DNA from: Sanguibacter hominis ATCC BAA-789
GTDB taxonomy: Bacteria; Actinomycetota; Actinomycetes; Actinomycetales; Cellulomonadaceae
NCBI RefSeq assembly: GCF_012396185.1
Contig: NZ_JAAXOW010000002.1
Span: 186,001 to 250,000 of the forward strand
Length of the DNA stretch: 64,000 nt
Reading direction: 5' to 3'
Positions 42,379-50,574 of this stretch are shown in pieces. The position numbers and the translations under genes are program-made. The notes below the pieces were generated by a model, which did no database searches, was not told the origin of the DNA, and saw only the letters and a list, made by a program, of their open reading frames with translations. Every line of letters begins with the position of its first letter. The stretch's first letter is position 1.

Positions 42379-43646
42379 TGGTGGGCCATGTCGACGATCC
42401 GTGAGTAGTGCATCTGGTGCGCGAGGTGGATGGTCCCGCCGGGCCCGTTGCGCTGCTTGCCGACGACGAAGTCCACCTCGCCGGCACGGGCGTGCTCGGG
42501 GTCGACGGCGTCTGGGCGGTGCAGGAGGATGACCGTGTCCGCGTCCTGCTCGAGCCCGCCAGCCTCGCGAAGGTCCGCGATCGTCGGCGCCTTGTCGACG
42601 GCGCGGCCCTTCTCTGGTCGGGCGAGCTGCGCTGCCGTGACCACGGTGAGGTTCTCCGCCTGCGCGAGGCGCTTGAGGCCCTTCGTGTACTCCTCAATGG
42701 CGAGGCGGCGGTTCTCAGCCTTGGGGACCTGGGCGATCTGGACGTAGTCGAGTAGCAGCAGGTCCGGCCGATGCTTCTTCACGGACGCGCGAAGGTCGGC
42801 GAGGGTGGACTGTCCGTCATCAACGATGTGCAGGCGTGCTCCTCGCAGGCGCAGGCCGGCTTCGGTGATGCGATGCCAGTCGTCGTCGCGCAAGTCGCGG
42901 GAGATCATCCGGTCCATCGTGACGCGGGCCTCGGCTGCGAGGAGGCGCTTCATTAGCTCGACCGCGGACATCTCGAGGGAGTGCAGGACCACGGTCTTGT
43001 CCTGGTGGATGGCTGCGTGGCGTGCTAGGTCCACGAGGGTGACGGACTTTCCGATGCGTGGTCGGGCGCCGACGATGACGAGCTGGCCGGGCTGCATCGG
43101 GTGCAGGAGTCGCGCGGCGTCGGCGTAGGGCCATGCGATCCCGGGTGCGACTTCTTCGGGGTCGAGGTCGTCGAGAACGGCGGCGAGGAGGTCTTCTGCG
43201 AGGGTCGTGGTTTGGGTGCCGGTTGGTCGGTGTGAGGCTTCGATCTCGGCGAGGGCGATACCGACCAGGTCGCCGACGTTGCCTTCACCGGACTCGGCGA
43301 TCTGGGCGATGCGCGTGCCTGCGGTCGTGAGGCGTCGGCGGGCGGCGTTCTCGACGACGATCCGCGCGTACGACGTCGCGGCGGCCGGGTTGCTGCCCTC
43401 GGTGATGAGCTCGGCGATGGATGGCAGGCCGCCGACGGAAGCGAGGGTGCCGCGGGTCTTGAGGTGGTCGACCACGGTCACCGCGTCGATCGCGGTGCCT
43501 GCTTCGTCGAGGTCGCGGATGGCCGCCCAGATGGTCTCGTGTGCGGGGAGGTAGAAGTCGTCTGGCTGGACGGCGCGGAGGGCTTCTGGTCGGGGTTGGT
43601 TGAGCGCCGCTCCGATGAGGGCGCGTTCGGGTGCCGGGGCTGGCAC
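42375..43646 (-). CDS. Phage DnaB-like replicative helicase
   Basis: This is a hexameric 5'-3' helicase for phage replication. The 423-residue product has an N-terminal DnaB domain (about 5-105, with YLPAHETIWAAI), a linker, and a RecA-like C-terminal domain with Walker A GARPRIGKS at 193-201, Walker B LLLLDYVQ with Asp300, and the arginine-finger region near the C-terminus (KQRNGPGG). It is somewhat shorter than host DnaB. GTG 43646 is the start. It lies downstream of the nuclease-like gene and a strong terminator, so it has its own promoter near CGTGTTATCACG (about 43667-43678). Confidence 0.9.
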   Translation of the reverse strand: MPAPAPERALIGAALNQPRPEALRAVQPDDFYLPAHETIWAAIRDLDEAGTAIDAVTVVDHLKTRGTLASVGGLPSIAELITEGSNPAAATSYARIVVENAARRRLTTAGTRIAQIAESGEGNVGDLVGIALAEIEASHRPTGTQTTTLAEDLLAAVLDDLDPEEVAPGIAWPYADAARLLHPMQPGQLVIVGARPRIGKSVTLVDLARHAAIHQDKTVVLHSLEMSAVELMKRLLAAEARVTMDRMISRDLRDDDWHRITEAGLRLRGARLHIVDDGQSTLADLRASVKKHRPDLLLLDYVQIAQVPKAENRRLAIEEYTKGLKRLAQAENLTVVTAAQLARPEKGRAVDKAPTIADLREAGGLEQDADTVILLHRPDAVDPEHARAGEVDFVVGKQRNGPGGTIHLAHQMHYSRIVDMAHQ

Positions 43647-43700
43647 GTGGGGGGCTCTCGCACGGTCGGCATCGTGTTATCACGGGTGTGAAGGGGGCAA

Positions 43701-43738
43701 AGAGTAGTCCTCGGCGTCTTGCTGCCGAGGGCTACTCT
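43701..43738 (-). terminator. Intrinsic terminator of the nuclease-like gene
   Basis: A 15-bp stem (AGAGTAGTCCTCGGC pairing with GCCGAGGGCTACTCT, one wobble) with an 8-nt loop is followed on the minus strand by TTTGCC. It separates the nuclease gene from the helicase gene. Confidence 0.8.
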
Positions 43739-43752
43739 GAACCCAATGACTC

Positions 43753-44847
43753 TCAGTCGTAGTAGTGCGCTGTCTTCCTGATGTGCTCCGCGTGCGCGTA
43801 GATCTCGTCGAGCGAGTCGATCGGGTGCCGCGTCTCCACCTTCGCCTCGTCGAACAGGCCGAGGTACTTCTGCGACGTGTTGAAGTGCAGGCGAGCGAGC
43901 GGCTTGCGGTTGTTGTCGTCGAGCAGGATGCCCATGTAGCTCTTGGTGTCGCGGTGCACGATACGGGCCGGCGGGACCTCACTGCATGCGATGGCGCGGA
44001 TGATCTGGAACCCTTCGAGTTCCTCGATGGTCGTTGTTATGCCCCGGTCGTCCCTGGCGTCCTCGGCGTCAACGGCCTGTTCTGCGGCAGCAGTGCCGGT
44101 CATGGGAGCGGTCGTGGTGTCCGGGTAGCGCTGCCCGCCGAGCGCGGCCTTGATGCGGTCGTTGACCTGGTCTGCGAGGAACTGGTTCATCGCCTTCGGG
44201 ACGAGGGTGGAGAACTGTTCACGGACCTTCTGCGTGTAGGAGCCGTCGTAGACGCGGGCAGTGAGGGCCTTGACCCATTCGGCGTCCGGATCACGGAACT
44301 GCCCCGCCAAGACCCGCTTGAGTGCTCCGATGTACTTGAGTTCCTCGGCAGCGTTGACGACGGAGTCGAGGTCGAACGAGTCCTTGGTGAGCTTCTGGAC
44401 CTCCGGGATGAGGGTCTCGTCAAGGTCTGACAGATCGAGCTGGAGGAACGGCTTGTCGTCCATGCGATTCGGCCGGTCGAGGTCGGTGAAGAAGTGGAAC
44501 TGCTCGCCGTTGGTGAGGATTGCGATGCGGGCGTTAGTGGTCGCGAAGTAGCGGAAGAGCTGCGAGGCGTGGTTGATGCCGAGTGGGCTACCGACAGTCT
44601 TCGCTTCGATCAGGATCTGGACTTCGCCGTCCTTGACGATGGCGTAGTCGATCTTCTCGCCTTTCTTCGTGCCCACGTCCGCGGTGAACTCCGGGACGAC
44701 TTCTTGGGGGTTGAAGACGTCGTAGCCGAGGACGAGGGAGATGAACGGCATGATGAACGCGTTCTTGGTCGCCTCCTCTGTCTGGATGGAGGGCTTCTGC
44801 TGCTCGATCTTGGCTGCGAGTGACGCGAGCCGGTCCGCGATGTCCAC
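43753..44847 (-). CDS. Standalone type I restriction R-subunit N-terminal-like nuclease (HSDR_N / COG4748)
   Basis: This is probably a PD-(D/E)xK nuclease-fold protein. Residues 20-85 hold the HSDR_N core: a helical QTEEATKNAFIMPFI segment, then Asp67 (KIDYAIV), Glu81 and Lys83 (LIEAK), the catalytic D...ExK signature. The 364-residue length covers this domain, a helical middle and a strand-rich C-terminal domain (EGFQIIRAIACSEVPPAR and LARLHFNTSQKYLGL). There is no helicase domain and no methylase gene next to it, so it is not a complete type I system. ATG 44847 is the start. Proteins like it are known in prophages and chromosomes; anti-phage defence is possible but unproven. Confidence 0.82.
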   Translation of the reverse strand: MDIADRLASLAAKIEQQKPSIQTEEATKNAFIMPFISLVLGYDVFNPQEVVPEFTADVGTKKGEKIDYAIVKDGEVQILIEAKTVGSPLGINHASQLFRYFATTNARIAILTNGEQFHFFTDLDRPNRMDDKPFLQLDLSDLDETLIPEVQKLTKDSFDLDSVVNAAEELKYIGALKRVLAGQFRDPDAEWVKALTARVYDGSYTQKVREQFSTLVPKAMNQFLADQVNDRIKAALGGQRYPDTTTAPMTGTAAAEQAVDAEDARDDRGITTTIEELEGFQIIRAIACSEVPPARIVHRDTKSYMGILLDDNNRKPLARLHFNTSQKYLGLFDEAKVETRHPIDSLDEIYAHAEHIRKTAHYYD

Positions 44848-45049
44848 TGTATCCCCTTGATTGTTGGTCCCTGTGTTGCGGTGAGCCTATCGGCGTCGTG
44901 GCGCGATTCAAGGCATCTGGGCCGACGTCATGTCGGAAGCCAACATAAGGCTCCGGGACCGCCGAGCGGGTGCGCCCTGCGTGACAGCAACTCTCAGGGT
45001 TGGGAGGCTCGACCTCGTCGAGCGCACGGGCGCTCCACAAGCAGGAGGC

Positions 45050-45330
45050 ATGGTGCGATACGACGTCGAGTTCGGGGTAGGTGGGATAAGCGTGTGGGGG
45101 GAGGCCATCCCGAACTGGATTAGCGCCGTTGGAGGCCTCATCGCGACGCTCGTCGCGCTAGTCGCGTTCTTCCAGGGAAGATCCACAGGGACGGGCTGGA
45201 GGAGGTGAAGAGTGTCGAGAACGCCCGCGCCAACACTGGCGTCGGCCAGGGCGGCGTGAGGGGCTCCCGGAGGGTAGAGCTGCGCGAGGACGGCAGCCTC
45301 CGGCGCGCCGGGTCAATTGGCGGCCGGTGA
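45050..45330 (+). pseudogene. Frameshifted small membrane protein
   Basis: From ATG 45050 (or GTG 45053, better spaced from the AGGAGG at 45043-45048) a frame encodes WISAVGGLIATLVALVAFF, a membrane segment, and then stops at 45208. In the -1 frame from about 45178 a continuation reads KIHRDGLEEVKSVENARA and runs on to a stop at 45330. It has natural-looking composition and would complete a cytoplasmic tail of a single-pass protein. The join GGGAAG is not a classic slippery heptamer, so I call it a decayed gene at the right end of the prophage. Confidence 0.4.
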
Positions 45331-45836
45331 CTGAAAAGCACGGTCGGATGCTCCTGAACCTATCGACAGACAATACCGCGAACGTGCTGAGTTTCAGTAG
45401 TAGCAAGCAGGGGGGCGGTGAATGCGCAGGTGGCGATGCCGGTAGCCATAAGACCGCTCGAAGGGTTGCCGTTTCACGTCCCGTTCAGCCTCCCCGGGCG
45501 CTCGCTTGCGAGCATCGACATCGAGTGGATGGAAGGGGAGGCTGGGCCCTTCTTCGCCACCTGCCTCGTGTGACGGCTCCCAAGGGCGTGTCAGGTGGCA
45601 GCCATCACTTCGACCGATGCGCTGATGCGGTCGAGGTGCACAACGTCGCTGGCTGGGCGCCAGTGTGGTCGTCACAGCGCGCCTGCGCGGCGCCCGCGGA
45701 ACTGGCCATCCGCGCGAGACGCAGTCCGGCTCTTCCGCACTTCATCGCCCGCCGCCCCGTGGACGCGCCTGCTGCGCCCCGCTACCGTGACGGCAGTACA
45801 GGGCGCGCCAGGGCGCGATGACCAGGGGAGATCCAC
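45331..45836. other. Region without a confident gene, right edge of prophage
   Basis: This 506-bp stretch is less GC-biased in its first 150 nt and has stop codons in all frames over short distances. The best coding candidate is a 51-codon frame at 45418-45573 (+), GTG after AGGGGGGCG, with a protein-like composition (PLEGLPFHVPFSLPGRS). I give it low weight. A longer frame across 45327-45821 has a composition typical of out-of-frame GC-rich DNA. This is probably decayed phage DNA plus the promoter of the next host gene. Confidence 0.4.
45418..45573 (+). CDS. Possible small ORF (51 aa)
   Basis: GTG 45418 follows an AGGGGGG run about 5 nt upstream. The product contains IDIEWMEGEAGPFFATCLV at its end and has no membrane segment or motif. 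Third-position GC rises along the frame but is mixed at the start. It could be a remnant 3' end of a phage gene rather than an intact one. Confidence 0.25.
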   Translation: MNAQVAMPVAIRPLEGLPFHVPFSLPGRSLASIDIEWMEGEAGPFFATCLV

Positions 45837-46193
45837 ATGAGCGAGACCTTTGCCGCGCGCGGCTGGCACGACGACCCGTCCAACCCGGACCGGGAGCGTT
45901 ACAGCGACGGGACGCGCTGGGCCGCGAGCAGGCGCCGTCCCGGGACGTTGAGCGGCGTGCCGTTCTTCACGTGGGCCATCGGCCTCCTCGTCGGGAGCCT
46001 CGTGCTCAGCCTCGTCGCCTCGGCGATCGACAGCCCGACGCTCCTCTCCGCGTCGGGTGTTTCTAGCATCGCGGCGCTCGTGGTCGCGCTGTGCGGTGCT
46101 CGTGCGATGGCGGTCCAGGTCGACGCGACCTGGCGCGCGAGTGCTCGCGTCGACGCGCCCGCCGGAGCGTCCGAGACCGCAGAAGCCAGGTAA
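45837..46193 (+). CDS. DUF2510-like small membrane protein
   Basis: The 118-residue product begins with a DUF2510-type motif (RGWHDDPSNPDRERYSDGTRWAA), a short Trp-containing module at the N-terminus of many actinobacterial membrane proteins. Two membrane segments follow, at about 45-64 and 71-90, and a polar tail. ATG 45837 has an AGGGGAGA ribosome binding site. The sequence composition is host-like, so I take this as the first chromosomal gene after the prophage, although a phage origin cannot be excluded. Confidence 0.75.
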   Translation: MSETFAARGWHDDPSNPDRERYSDGTRWAASRRRPGTLSGVPFFTWAIGLLVGSLVLSLVASAIDSPTLLSASGVSSIAALVVALCGARAMAVQVDATWRASARVDAPAGASETAEAR

Positions 46194-46311
46194 CCAGCGG
46201 TTCTGGTCAACGCAAAGATCTTGTCGTGCGGGCGTTGAAAGGCTGTGCGAGAGTGAGACTCGGCCGAGTCCGCAGCTTTGCGGTGCGCAATCAGAGGAAG
46301 AGGGGCTCGTG

Positions 46312-46689
46312 ATGAGCGACGAACATGGTGGCCGGAACGGGGATCCCGTCGGCGGCATCAACATGGAGCTGTCCGAGGTCAAGAGCCGCGTCGTCCTGTG
46401 GGGCGAGATCGATGGGGCGCTGCGGAGCGAGGCGAGCGGGGTTCTCGCGAGCGCGCTCGAGCGTGAGCTCCCCGTCGTCATCGACCTCGAGTCCGTGACG
46501 TTCATGGACTCGACCGGCATCGCGTTCCTCGTGCAGTTCTGCACGATCGGCGCAGACGAGGGCATCGACGTCGTCGTCCGCAAGCCTCCTCAGCTCGTCC
46601 GCGACGTCATCGAGATGCTCGGCATCGCCGAGCTGCTCGGCCTGACCGGCGACCCGGCTCCCGAGGGCCGCACCACCCTCGCGAGCTGA
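46312..46689 (+). CDS. STAS-domain anti-sigma factor antagonist (RsbV-like)
   Basis: Anti-anti-sigma factors sequester an anti-sigma kinase when unphosphorylated and so free a stress sigma factor. The 125-residue product is a single STAS domain with the phosphorylatable Ser67 in FMDSTGIAFL and the preceding strand VVIDLESVTF. ATG 46312 follows GAGGAAGAGGGG; GTG 46309 is an alternative. No anti-sigma kinase or sigma gene is adjacent. A terminator follows. An in-frame upstream extension overlaps the previous gene and is not conserved. Confidence 0.88.
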   Translation: MSDEHGGRNGDPVGGINMELSEVKSRVVLWGEIDGALRSEASGVLASALERELPVVIDLESVTFMDSTGIAFLVQFCTIGADEGIDVVVRKPPQLVRDVIEMLGIAELLGLTGDPAPEGRTTLAS

Positions 46690-46703
46690 TACAGACGACA
46701 GGA

Positions 46704-46734
46704 GCGCGCCCGCCGGGATACCCGGCGGGCGCGC
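46704..46734. terminator. Bidirectional terminator between STAS gene and ppgK
   Basis: A perfect 14-bp stem (GCGCGCCCGCCGGG and its complement) with a 3-nt loop lies between convergent genes. Confidence 0.85.
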
Positions 46735-46748
46735 TTCGTCGTTCGTGC

Positions 46749-47516
46749 TTAGAGGTCGCGTCCCGCCGCGAGCGCCGCAGCACCCACGATCCCCGCCCGG
46801 TTGCGCAGCTGCGCCGGGACGATCGGTGCGCTCAGCTCGAGCAGCGGCAGGAACTTCTCGTGGTGCTTCGACACGCCACCGCCCACGACGATCAGGTCGG
46901 GGGAGAAGAGCATCTCGACCGCCTCGTAGTAACGCTGCAGGCGCTCCGCCCACTGCGGGAACGACAGGTCCTCGCGCGTGCGAGCCGAGTCGGCCGCGCG
47001 GGACTCCGCGTCGAATCCGTCGATCTCGATGTGACCCAGCTCGGTGTTCGGCAGCAGGTGACCGTCCACGATGATCGCCGAGCCGATGCCCGTGCCGAGC
47101 GTGGTCACGAGGATCGTGCCCTTCGCGCCTGCGGCGGCGCCGTAGAGCGCTTCGCCGAAGCCTGCCGCGTCCGCGTCGTTGACCGCACGGATCGGACGGC
47201 CGAGCTCCGCGGCCAGCAGGTTGTCCAGGTCGATCCCCGCCCAGGACTCGTCGAGGTTCGCGATGAACCGGATGCGGCCGTGGTGGATCGGCCCCGGGAA
47301 CGCGACACCCACGGGAGTGGCGGCCGGAAGGTCGAAGTGGTCGACGAGCTCGCGGACGACCGCGGTGACGGCTGCTGGCGTCGAGACGCCCGGCGTCGGG
47401 ATGCGCAGCCGCTCCGCCGTGAACTCACCGGTGCGCAGGTCGACCGGGGCACCCTTGATGCCGCTGCCACCGATGTCGATGCCGAACGCGATCTCGTGCT
47501 CGAGGTCTGTGCTCAT
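46749..47516 (-). CDS. ppgK: Polyphosphate glucokinase (ROK family)
   Basis: It phosphorylates glucose using polyphosphate or ATP. The 255-residue product matches actinobacterial PpgK: N-terminal phosphate-binding [24 protein letters not shown] with the catalytic Asp region, [10 protein letters not shown], and the C-terminal [15 protein letters not shown]. It is shorter than other ROK kinases, as PpgK is. ATG 47516 overlaps the stop of map (ATGA), so the two are cotranscribed and coupled. Confidence 0.92.
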   Translation of the reverse strand: MSTDLEHEIAFGIDIGGSGIKGAPVDLRTGEFTAERLRIPTPGVSTPAAVTAVVRELVDHFDLPAATPVGVAFPGPIHHGRIRFIANLDESWAGIDLDNLLAAELGRPIRAVNDADAAGFGEALYGAAAGAKGTILVTTLGTGIGSAIIVDGHLLPNTELGHIEIDGFDAESRAADSARTREDLSFPQWAERLQRYYEAVEMLFSPDLIVVGGGVSKHHEKFLPLLELSAPIVPAQLRNRAGIVGAAALAAGRDL

Positions 47517-48388
47517 GGGAGAGTCAGGATCTCCGTTCCGGTCTCGGTGACGAGGAGGGTGTGCTCGAACTGCGCCGTACGGGACCCGTCCTTCGTGAGG
47601 ACGGTCCAGCCGTCGTCCCACATGACCCATTCGTGCGTCCCGAGAGTGAGCATAGGCTCGATCGTGAAGACCATGCCTGGCTCGATCACGGTCGAGTACT
47701 CCGGGGCCGAGTCGTAGTGCGGGATGATCAGCCCGGAGTGGAACGACTCTCCGACGCCGTGCCCGGTGAAGTCCCGGACCACGCCGTAGCCGAATCGAGC
47801 GGCGTACTTCTCGATCACCCGGCCGATGATGTTGACCTCGCGGCCCGGCTTGACCGCCGCGATGCCGCGGGCGAGCGCCTCACGGGTGCGCTCGATCAGG
47901 TCGGCGTCCTCCTGTGCGATCTCCCCGACGGCGAACGTCGCGTTGTTGTCCCCGTGGACACCACCGATGAACGCGGTGACGTCGATGTTCACGATGTCGC
48001 CCTCGGCGAGCACCGTGGAGTCGGGGATCCCGTGGCAGATGACCTCGTTGAGCGACGTGCACAGCGACTTGGGGAAGCCCCGGTAGCCGAGCGTCGACGG
48101 GTACGCACCGTGGTCGAGGAGGAACTCGTGGCCGATCCGGTCGAGCTCGTCAGTGGTCACGCCGGGTGCGACGGCCCCGCCGACGGTCTGCAGCGCCTGG
48201 GCGGCGAGCCGCGCGGCGACGCGGATGCGCTCGATCGTCTCCGGCGTCTTGATCTCGGAGCCCGAGAACGGTGCGGGCCCCGGACGGCCCACGTACTCCG
48301 GTCGAGCGATGCCCGCCGGGACCGCCCGCGGGGCGCTGACCACCCCCGGCTGCAGCGGGTCTCGGGTGTGGCGCGTCGTCGTGGGCAT
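47513..48388 (-). CDS. map: Methionine aminopeptidase, type I
   Basis: It removes the initiator methionine after deformylation. The 291-residue product has an actinobacterial N-terminal extension with a Pro-rich [12 protein letters not shown] segment. The pita-bread core carries metal ligands in [20 protein letters not shown] (two Asp), GHGVGESFH (His), and Glu in FTIEPML and the C-terminal [10 protein letters not shown]; a substrate-gripping His lies in [12 protein letters not shown] 48388 is chosen because conserved sequence starts soon after and upstream codons are a shadow of the divergent gene. Confidence 0.95.
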   Translation of the reverse strand: MPTTTRHTRDPLQPGVVSAPRAVPAGIARPEYVGRPGPAPFSGSEIKTPETIERIRVAARLAAQALQTVGGAVAPGVTTDELDRIGHEFLLDHGAYPSTLGYRGFPKSLCTSLNEVICHGIPDSTVLAEGDIVNIDVTAFIGGVHGDNNATFAVGEIAQEDADLIERTREALARGIAAVKPGREVNIIGRVIEKYAARFGYGVVRDFTGHGVGESFHSGLIIPHYDSAPEYSTVIEPGMVFTIEPMLTLGTHEWVMWDDGWTVLTKDGSRTAQFEHTLLVTETGTEILTLP

Positions 48389-48445
48389 GGTTGAAGTGTA
48401 CTTTTGTCGCGACCGAGTTCGTGCCGGGAAGCCGAAGGAGATGTG

Positions 48446-48646
48446 GTGGCCGACGACGGCGAGTACTACTTCGACACCGCGACCGGACAGGTGACGCAGG
48501 GCAAGCAGGGCGCCTGGTCGACGCGGATGGGACCGTACAAGACCCGCGAGGAGGCGGAGCACGCGCTCGACAAGGCGCGCGCGGCTTCCGACGCGTGGGA
48601 CGCAGAGGATCGCCGTGAAGCGGCGGAACGGGACGGCGATGCCTGA
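48446..48646 (+). CDS. Small conserved actinobacterial protein (SPOR-like)
   Basis: The 66-residue product reads [16 protein letters not shown], then [18 protein letters not shown]. It is a small protein I recall beside map in many actinobacteria, with a strand pair and a helix resembling a SPOR-type fold. It has no signal or membrane segment. GTG 48446 follows AAGGAG with good spacing; GTG 48443 is too close. It diverges from map and overlaps the next gene. Confidence 0.75.
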   Translation: MADDGEYYFDTATGQVTQGKQGAWSTRMGPYKTREEAEHALDKARAASDAWDAEDRREAAERDGDA

Positions 48647-49610
48647 CACCATGACTCGTGGCCCCCGCACGGGCCAGCAGCGCGCCGTCGTGCCGCGAGG
48701 TCCGAGCCCGATCGTCGCGACGGCGGTGTTCCTCACGTCGCTCGTCGTCGTGGTCTGCGTCGTCGTCGCAGCGGTGCTCCTCTGGCGTGCGCCGCGCGAC
48801 GGGAACGACGCCGCCGCGGATGCTCAGGCCCCCGGGGCCGAGGCCGCAGCCGAGGGCGTCGGCGAGGTGGCCGACGCGGCGACGTCGCTCGCGGCCGCGT
48901 CCGGTGACCTCGGCGCCGCAGTCGTCGCCGCACAGGGCCATGCGACGGCGAGCGCGTGCAACGATGCGGCCGGCGACGGCCAGGCGATCGTCACTCTCGC
49001 GACCTCAGCCCTCACGCCCGACAGGTGGATCGCCGACGGCGCGGTCGAGCCGCTCGTCGGCGTCCCGTTCGAGGAGCTCGCCGTGCGCTGCGGCTCGGTC
49101 TACGCGACCGAGGCCGTCACCGCGACGAACGTCCCGGCTGCGGTGCAGGGGGTCCTTGAAGCGCACGTGCGCAACGGCGGCCTGCGGTCCGCCGTCGACG
49201 CCGCACAGGAGCGCAACGAGCTCGCCGCCGCCGTACCGCCCGAGCTGCTCGTGGGCGAGGCTGCGACGTCGGACGTGGCCGCGTTCGCGTTGCCGTCCGG
49301 CAACGTGGTGTGCACGATCGCGGGCGGCCAGGCGCGTTGCGACATCTCGGCGGCCGTGTACGACCGCAGCGACGCGCCCGAAGGGTGCGACGCCGGCTGG
49401 GCCCTCGCGATGCAGGTCACCGCAGGGGGCGCGCAGGCGGTGTGCGCGGGTGAGCGTGAGCTGCCCCAGATGCCGGCCGTGCTCGGGTACGGCGAGAGCA
49501 CACGGGCCGGAGGCTTCTCGTGCGCGGCGTCTCCCCAGGGTGTCGCCTGCCGTGAGGACGCGACGGGACACGGCTTCTGGCTCCGCTCGGAGGCGTACCT
49601 CCTCTTCTGA
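48639..49610 (+). CDS. Membrane-anchored protein with DUF6636-like C-terminal domain
   Basis: The function is unknown. The ~323-residue product has one membrane segment (about 25-48, [19 protein letters not shown]) with a short cytoplasmic N-terminus, an Ala-rich extracytoplasmic helical region (50-210), and a Cys-containing C-terminal domain. That domain holds [36 protein letters not shown] and TGHGFWL, a pattern matching DUF6636 secreted proteins, with pairs of cysteines probably in disulfides. ATG 48639 overlaps the preceding gene by 8 nt; GTG 48615 is an alternative with AGAGGA upstream. Confidence 0.75.
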   Translation: MPDTMTRGPRTGQQRAVVPRGPSPIVATAVFLTSLVVVVCVVVAAVLLWRAPRDGNDAAADAQAPGAEAAAEGVGEVADAATSLAAASGDLGAAVVAAQGHATASACNDAAGDGQAIVTLATSALTPDRWIADGAVEPLVGVPFEELAVRCGSVYATEAVTATNVPAAVQGVLEAHVRNGGLRSAVDAAQERNELAAAVPPELLVGEAATSDVAAFALPSGNVVCTIAGGQARCDISAAVYDRSDAPEGCDAGWALAMQVTAGGAQAVCAGERELPQMPAVLGYGESTRAGGFSCAASPQGVACREDATGHGFWLRSEAYLLF

Positions 49611-49618
49611 CGTGCAGA

Positions 49619-49660
49619 CGCTGACGGCGCGGGACCCTCGCGGGTACCGCGCCGTCGGCG
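49619..49660. terminator. Bidirectional terminator between DUF6636-like gene and panB
   Basis: A 14-bp stem (CGCTGACGGCGCGG / CCGCGCCGTCGGCG, one wobble) encloses a small ACCC/GGGT inner hairpin between convergent stop codons. Confidence 0.75.
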
Positions 49661-49673
49661 TGCCAGCGGTCGC

Positions 49674-50519
49674 TCAGCTGTCGTACGAGTGCTCCGCGGT
49701 CGGGAACGCCCCGGACTGCACCTCGGAGACGAAGCTCGCCGCGGCGTCGTGCAGCGCCTGGCCCACCTCGCCGAAGCGGCGGGCGAAGCGCGGCGACCAG
49801 TCACCCATGCCCGCCATGTCCGTCCACACGAGCACCTGGCCGTCGCACTCCGAGCCCGCGCCGATCCCGATCGTCGGGATCGTGAGGATCTCGGTGATCG
49901 CGGCAGCGACCGGGGCGGGGACCATCTCGAGGACGATCGCGATCGCGCCAGCCTCCTGCAGGGCGAGGGCGTCTTCCTTGAGCCGCTCAGCGGCCTCGTG
50001 CCCGCGGCCCTGGATGCGCTTGCCGCCGAGCATGTTCTCGGACTGCGGCGTGAAGCCGAGGTGGCCCACGACCGGGATGCCGGCGCCGGACAACAGCTCG
50101 ACCTGCGCGGCGACGCGACGGCCACCCTCGAACTTCACGGCGTGCGCGCCAGCCTCCTTGAGCATCCGCACCGCCGTCGCGTGAGCCTGTGCGGGGGAGG
50201 CCTCGTAGGAGCCGAACGGAAGGTCCGCGACGACCATCGCCCGCGCCGTCGCACGGGCGACCGAGCGGGTCGCGACGACCATCTCGTCGACCGTCACCGG
50301 GATGGTCGTGTCGTGGCCGAGCATGTTGTCGCCGATCGAGTCGCCGACGAGCAGCATGTCGACGCCGGCAGCGTCGAAGATGCGGGCGGTCGGGCCGTCG
50401 TAGGCGGTGAGCATCGTCAGCTGGCGGCCGGTCGACTTGGCCTCGCGAAGGTGGTGCACGCGGACGCGACGGGGTGCGGCCGCGTGCTGGGGCTGCTCGG
50501 CAGGGGTGTGGGTGGTCAT
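49674..50519 (-). CDS. panB: 3-methyl-2-oxobutanoate hydroxymethyltransferase
   Basis: This is the first committed step of pantothenate (CoA) synthesis: methylene-THF-dependent hydroxymethylation of ketoisovalerate. The 281-residue product shows the PanB motifs MLTAYDGPTARIFD, LLVGDSIGDNMLGHDTT (metal-binding Asp), KFEGG, GHLGFTPQS and GIGAGSECDGQVLV. ATG 50519 has an AGGAG site about 9 nt upstream. It is transcribed in the same direction as nadE, with a 55-nt gap, grouping two cofactor genes. Confidence 0.95.
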   Translation of the reverse strand: MTTHTPAEQPQHAAAPRRVRVHHLREAKSTGRQLTMLTAYDGPTARIFDAAGVDMLLVGDSIGDNMLGHDTTIPVTVDEMVVATRSVARATARAMVVADLPFGSYEASPAQAHATAVRMLKEAGAHAVKFEGGRRVAAQVELLSGAGIPVVGHLGFTPQSENMLGGKRIQGRGHEAAERLKEDALALQEAGAIAIVLEMVPAPVAAAITEILTIPTIGIGAGSECDGQVLVWTDMAGMGDWSPRFARRFGEVGQALHDAAASFVSEVQSGAFPTAEHSYDS

Positions 50520-50574
50520 CCTGATGGCTCCTGGGTCTTTCGGCAGGCGTGCTGGGTTCGGGGGTCCGGGGGCG

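Larger units (their letters stand above)
35077..45836. mobile_element. Cryptic prophage, deletion remnant
   Basis: The block contains phage replication genes (DnaB-like helicase, beta clamp), a regulator operon, a terminase pair and a portal, mostly on the minus strand, plus opposite-strand small membrane genes. Everything normally downstream of portal (protease, capsid, tail, lysis) is missing, as is any integrase or recombinase. The portal gene is cut near its 3' end 80-130 nt after rnpB. The outer limits are approximate: the left one is the portal end, the right one the start of host-like sequence at 45837. I found no matching att repeat by eye. Confidence 0.8.

Noticed and set aside
43660-43685. 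CGTGTTATCACG as a fifth copy of the prophage operator
   Set aside because: The half sites CGTG/CACG are shared but the spacing differs (4 nt centre instead of 1) and the outer ATTC/GAAT bases are missing.
45170-45190. Programmed -1 ribosomal frameshift in the 45050 gene
   Set aside because: The join lacks a classic X-XXY-YYZ heptamer and I see no strong downstream pseudoknot. Decay is simpler.
35000-45836. Attachment-site repeats flanking the prophage
   Set aside because: I compared the rnpB 3' flank and the 44.9-45.8 kb region by eye and found no convincing shared core. A computed repeat search is needed, and a deletion may have removed one end.
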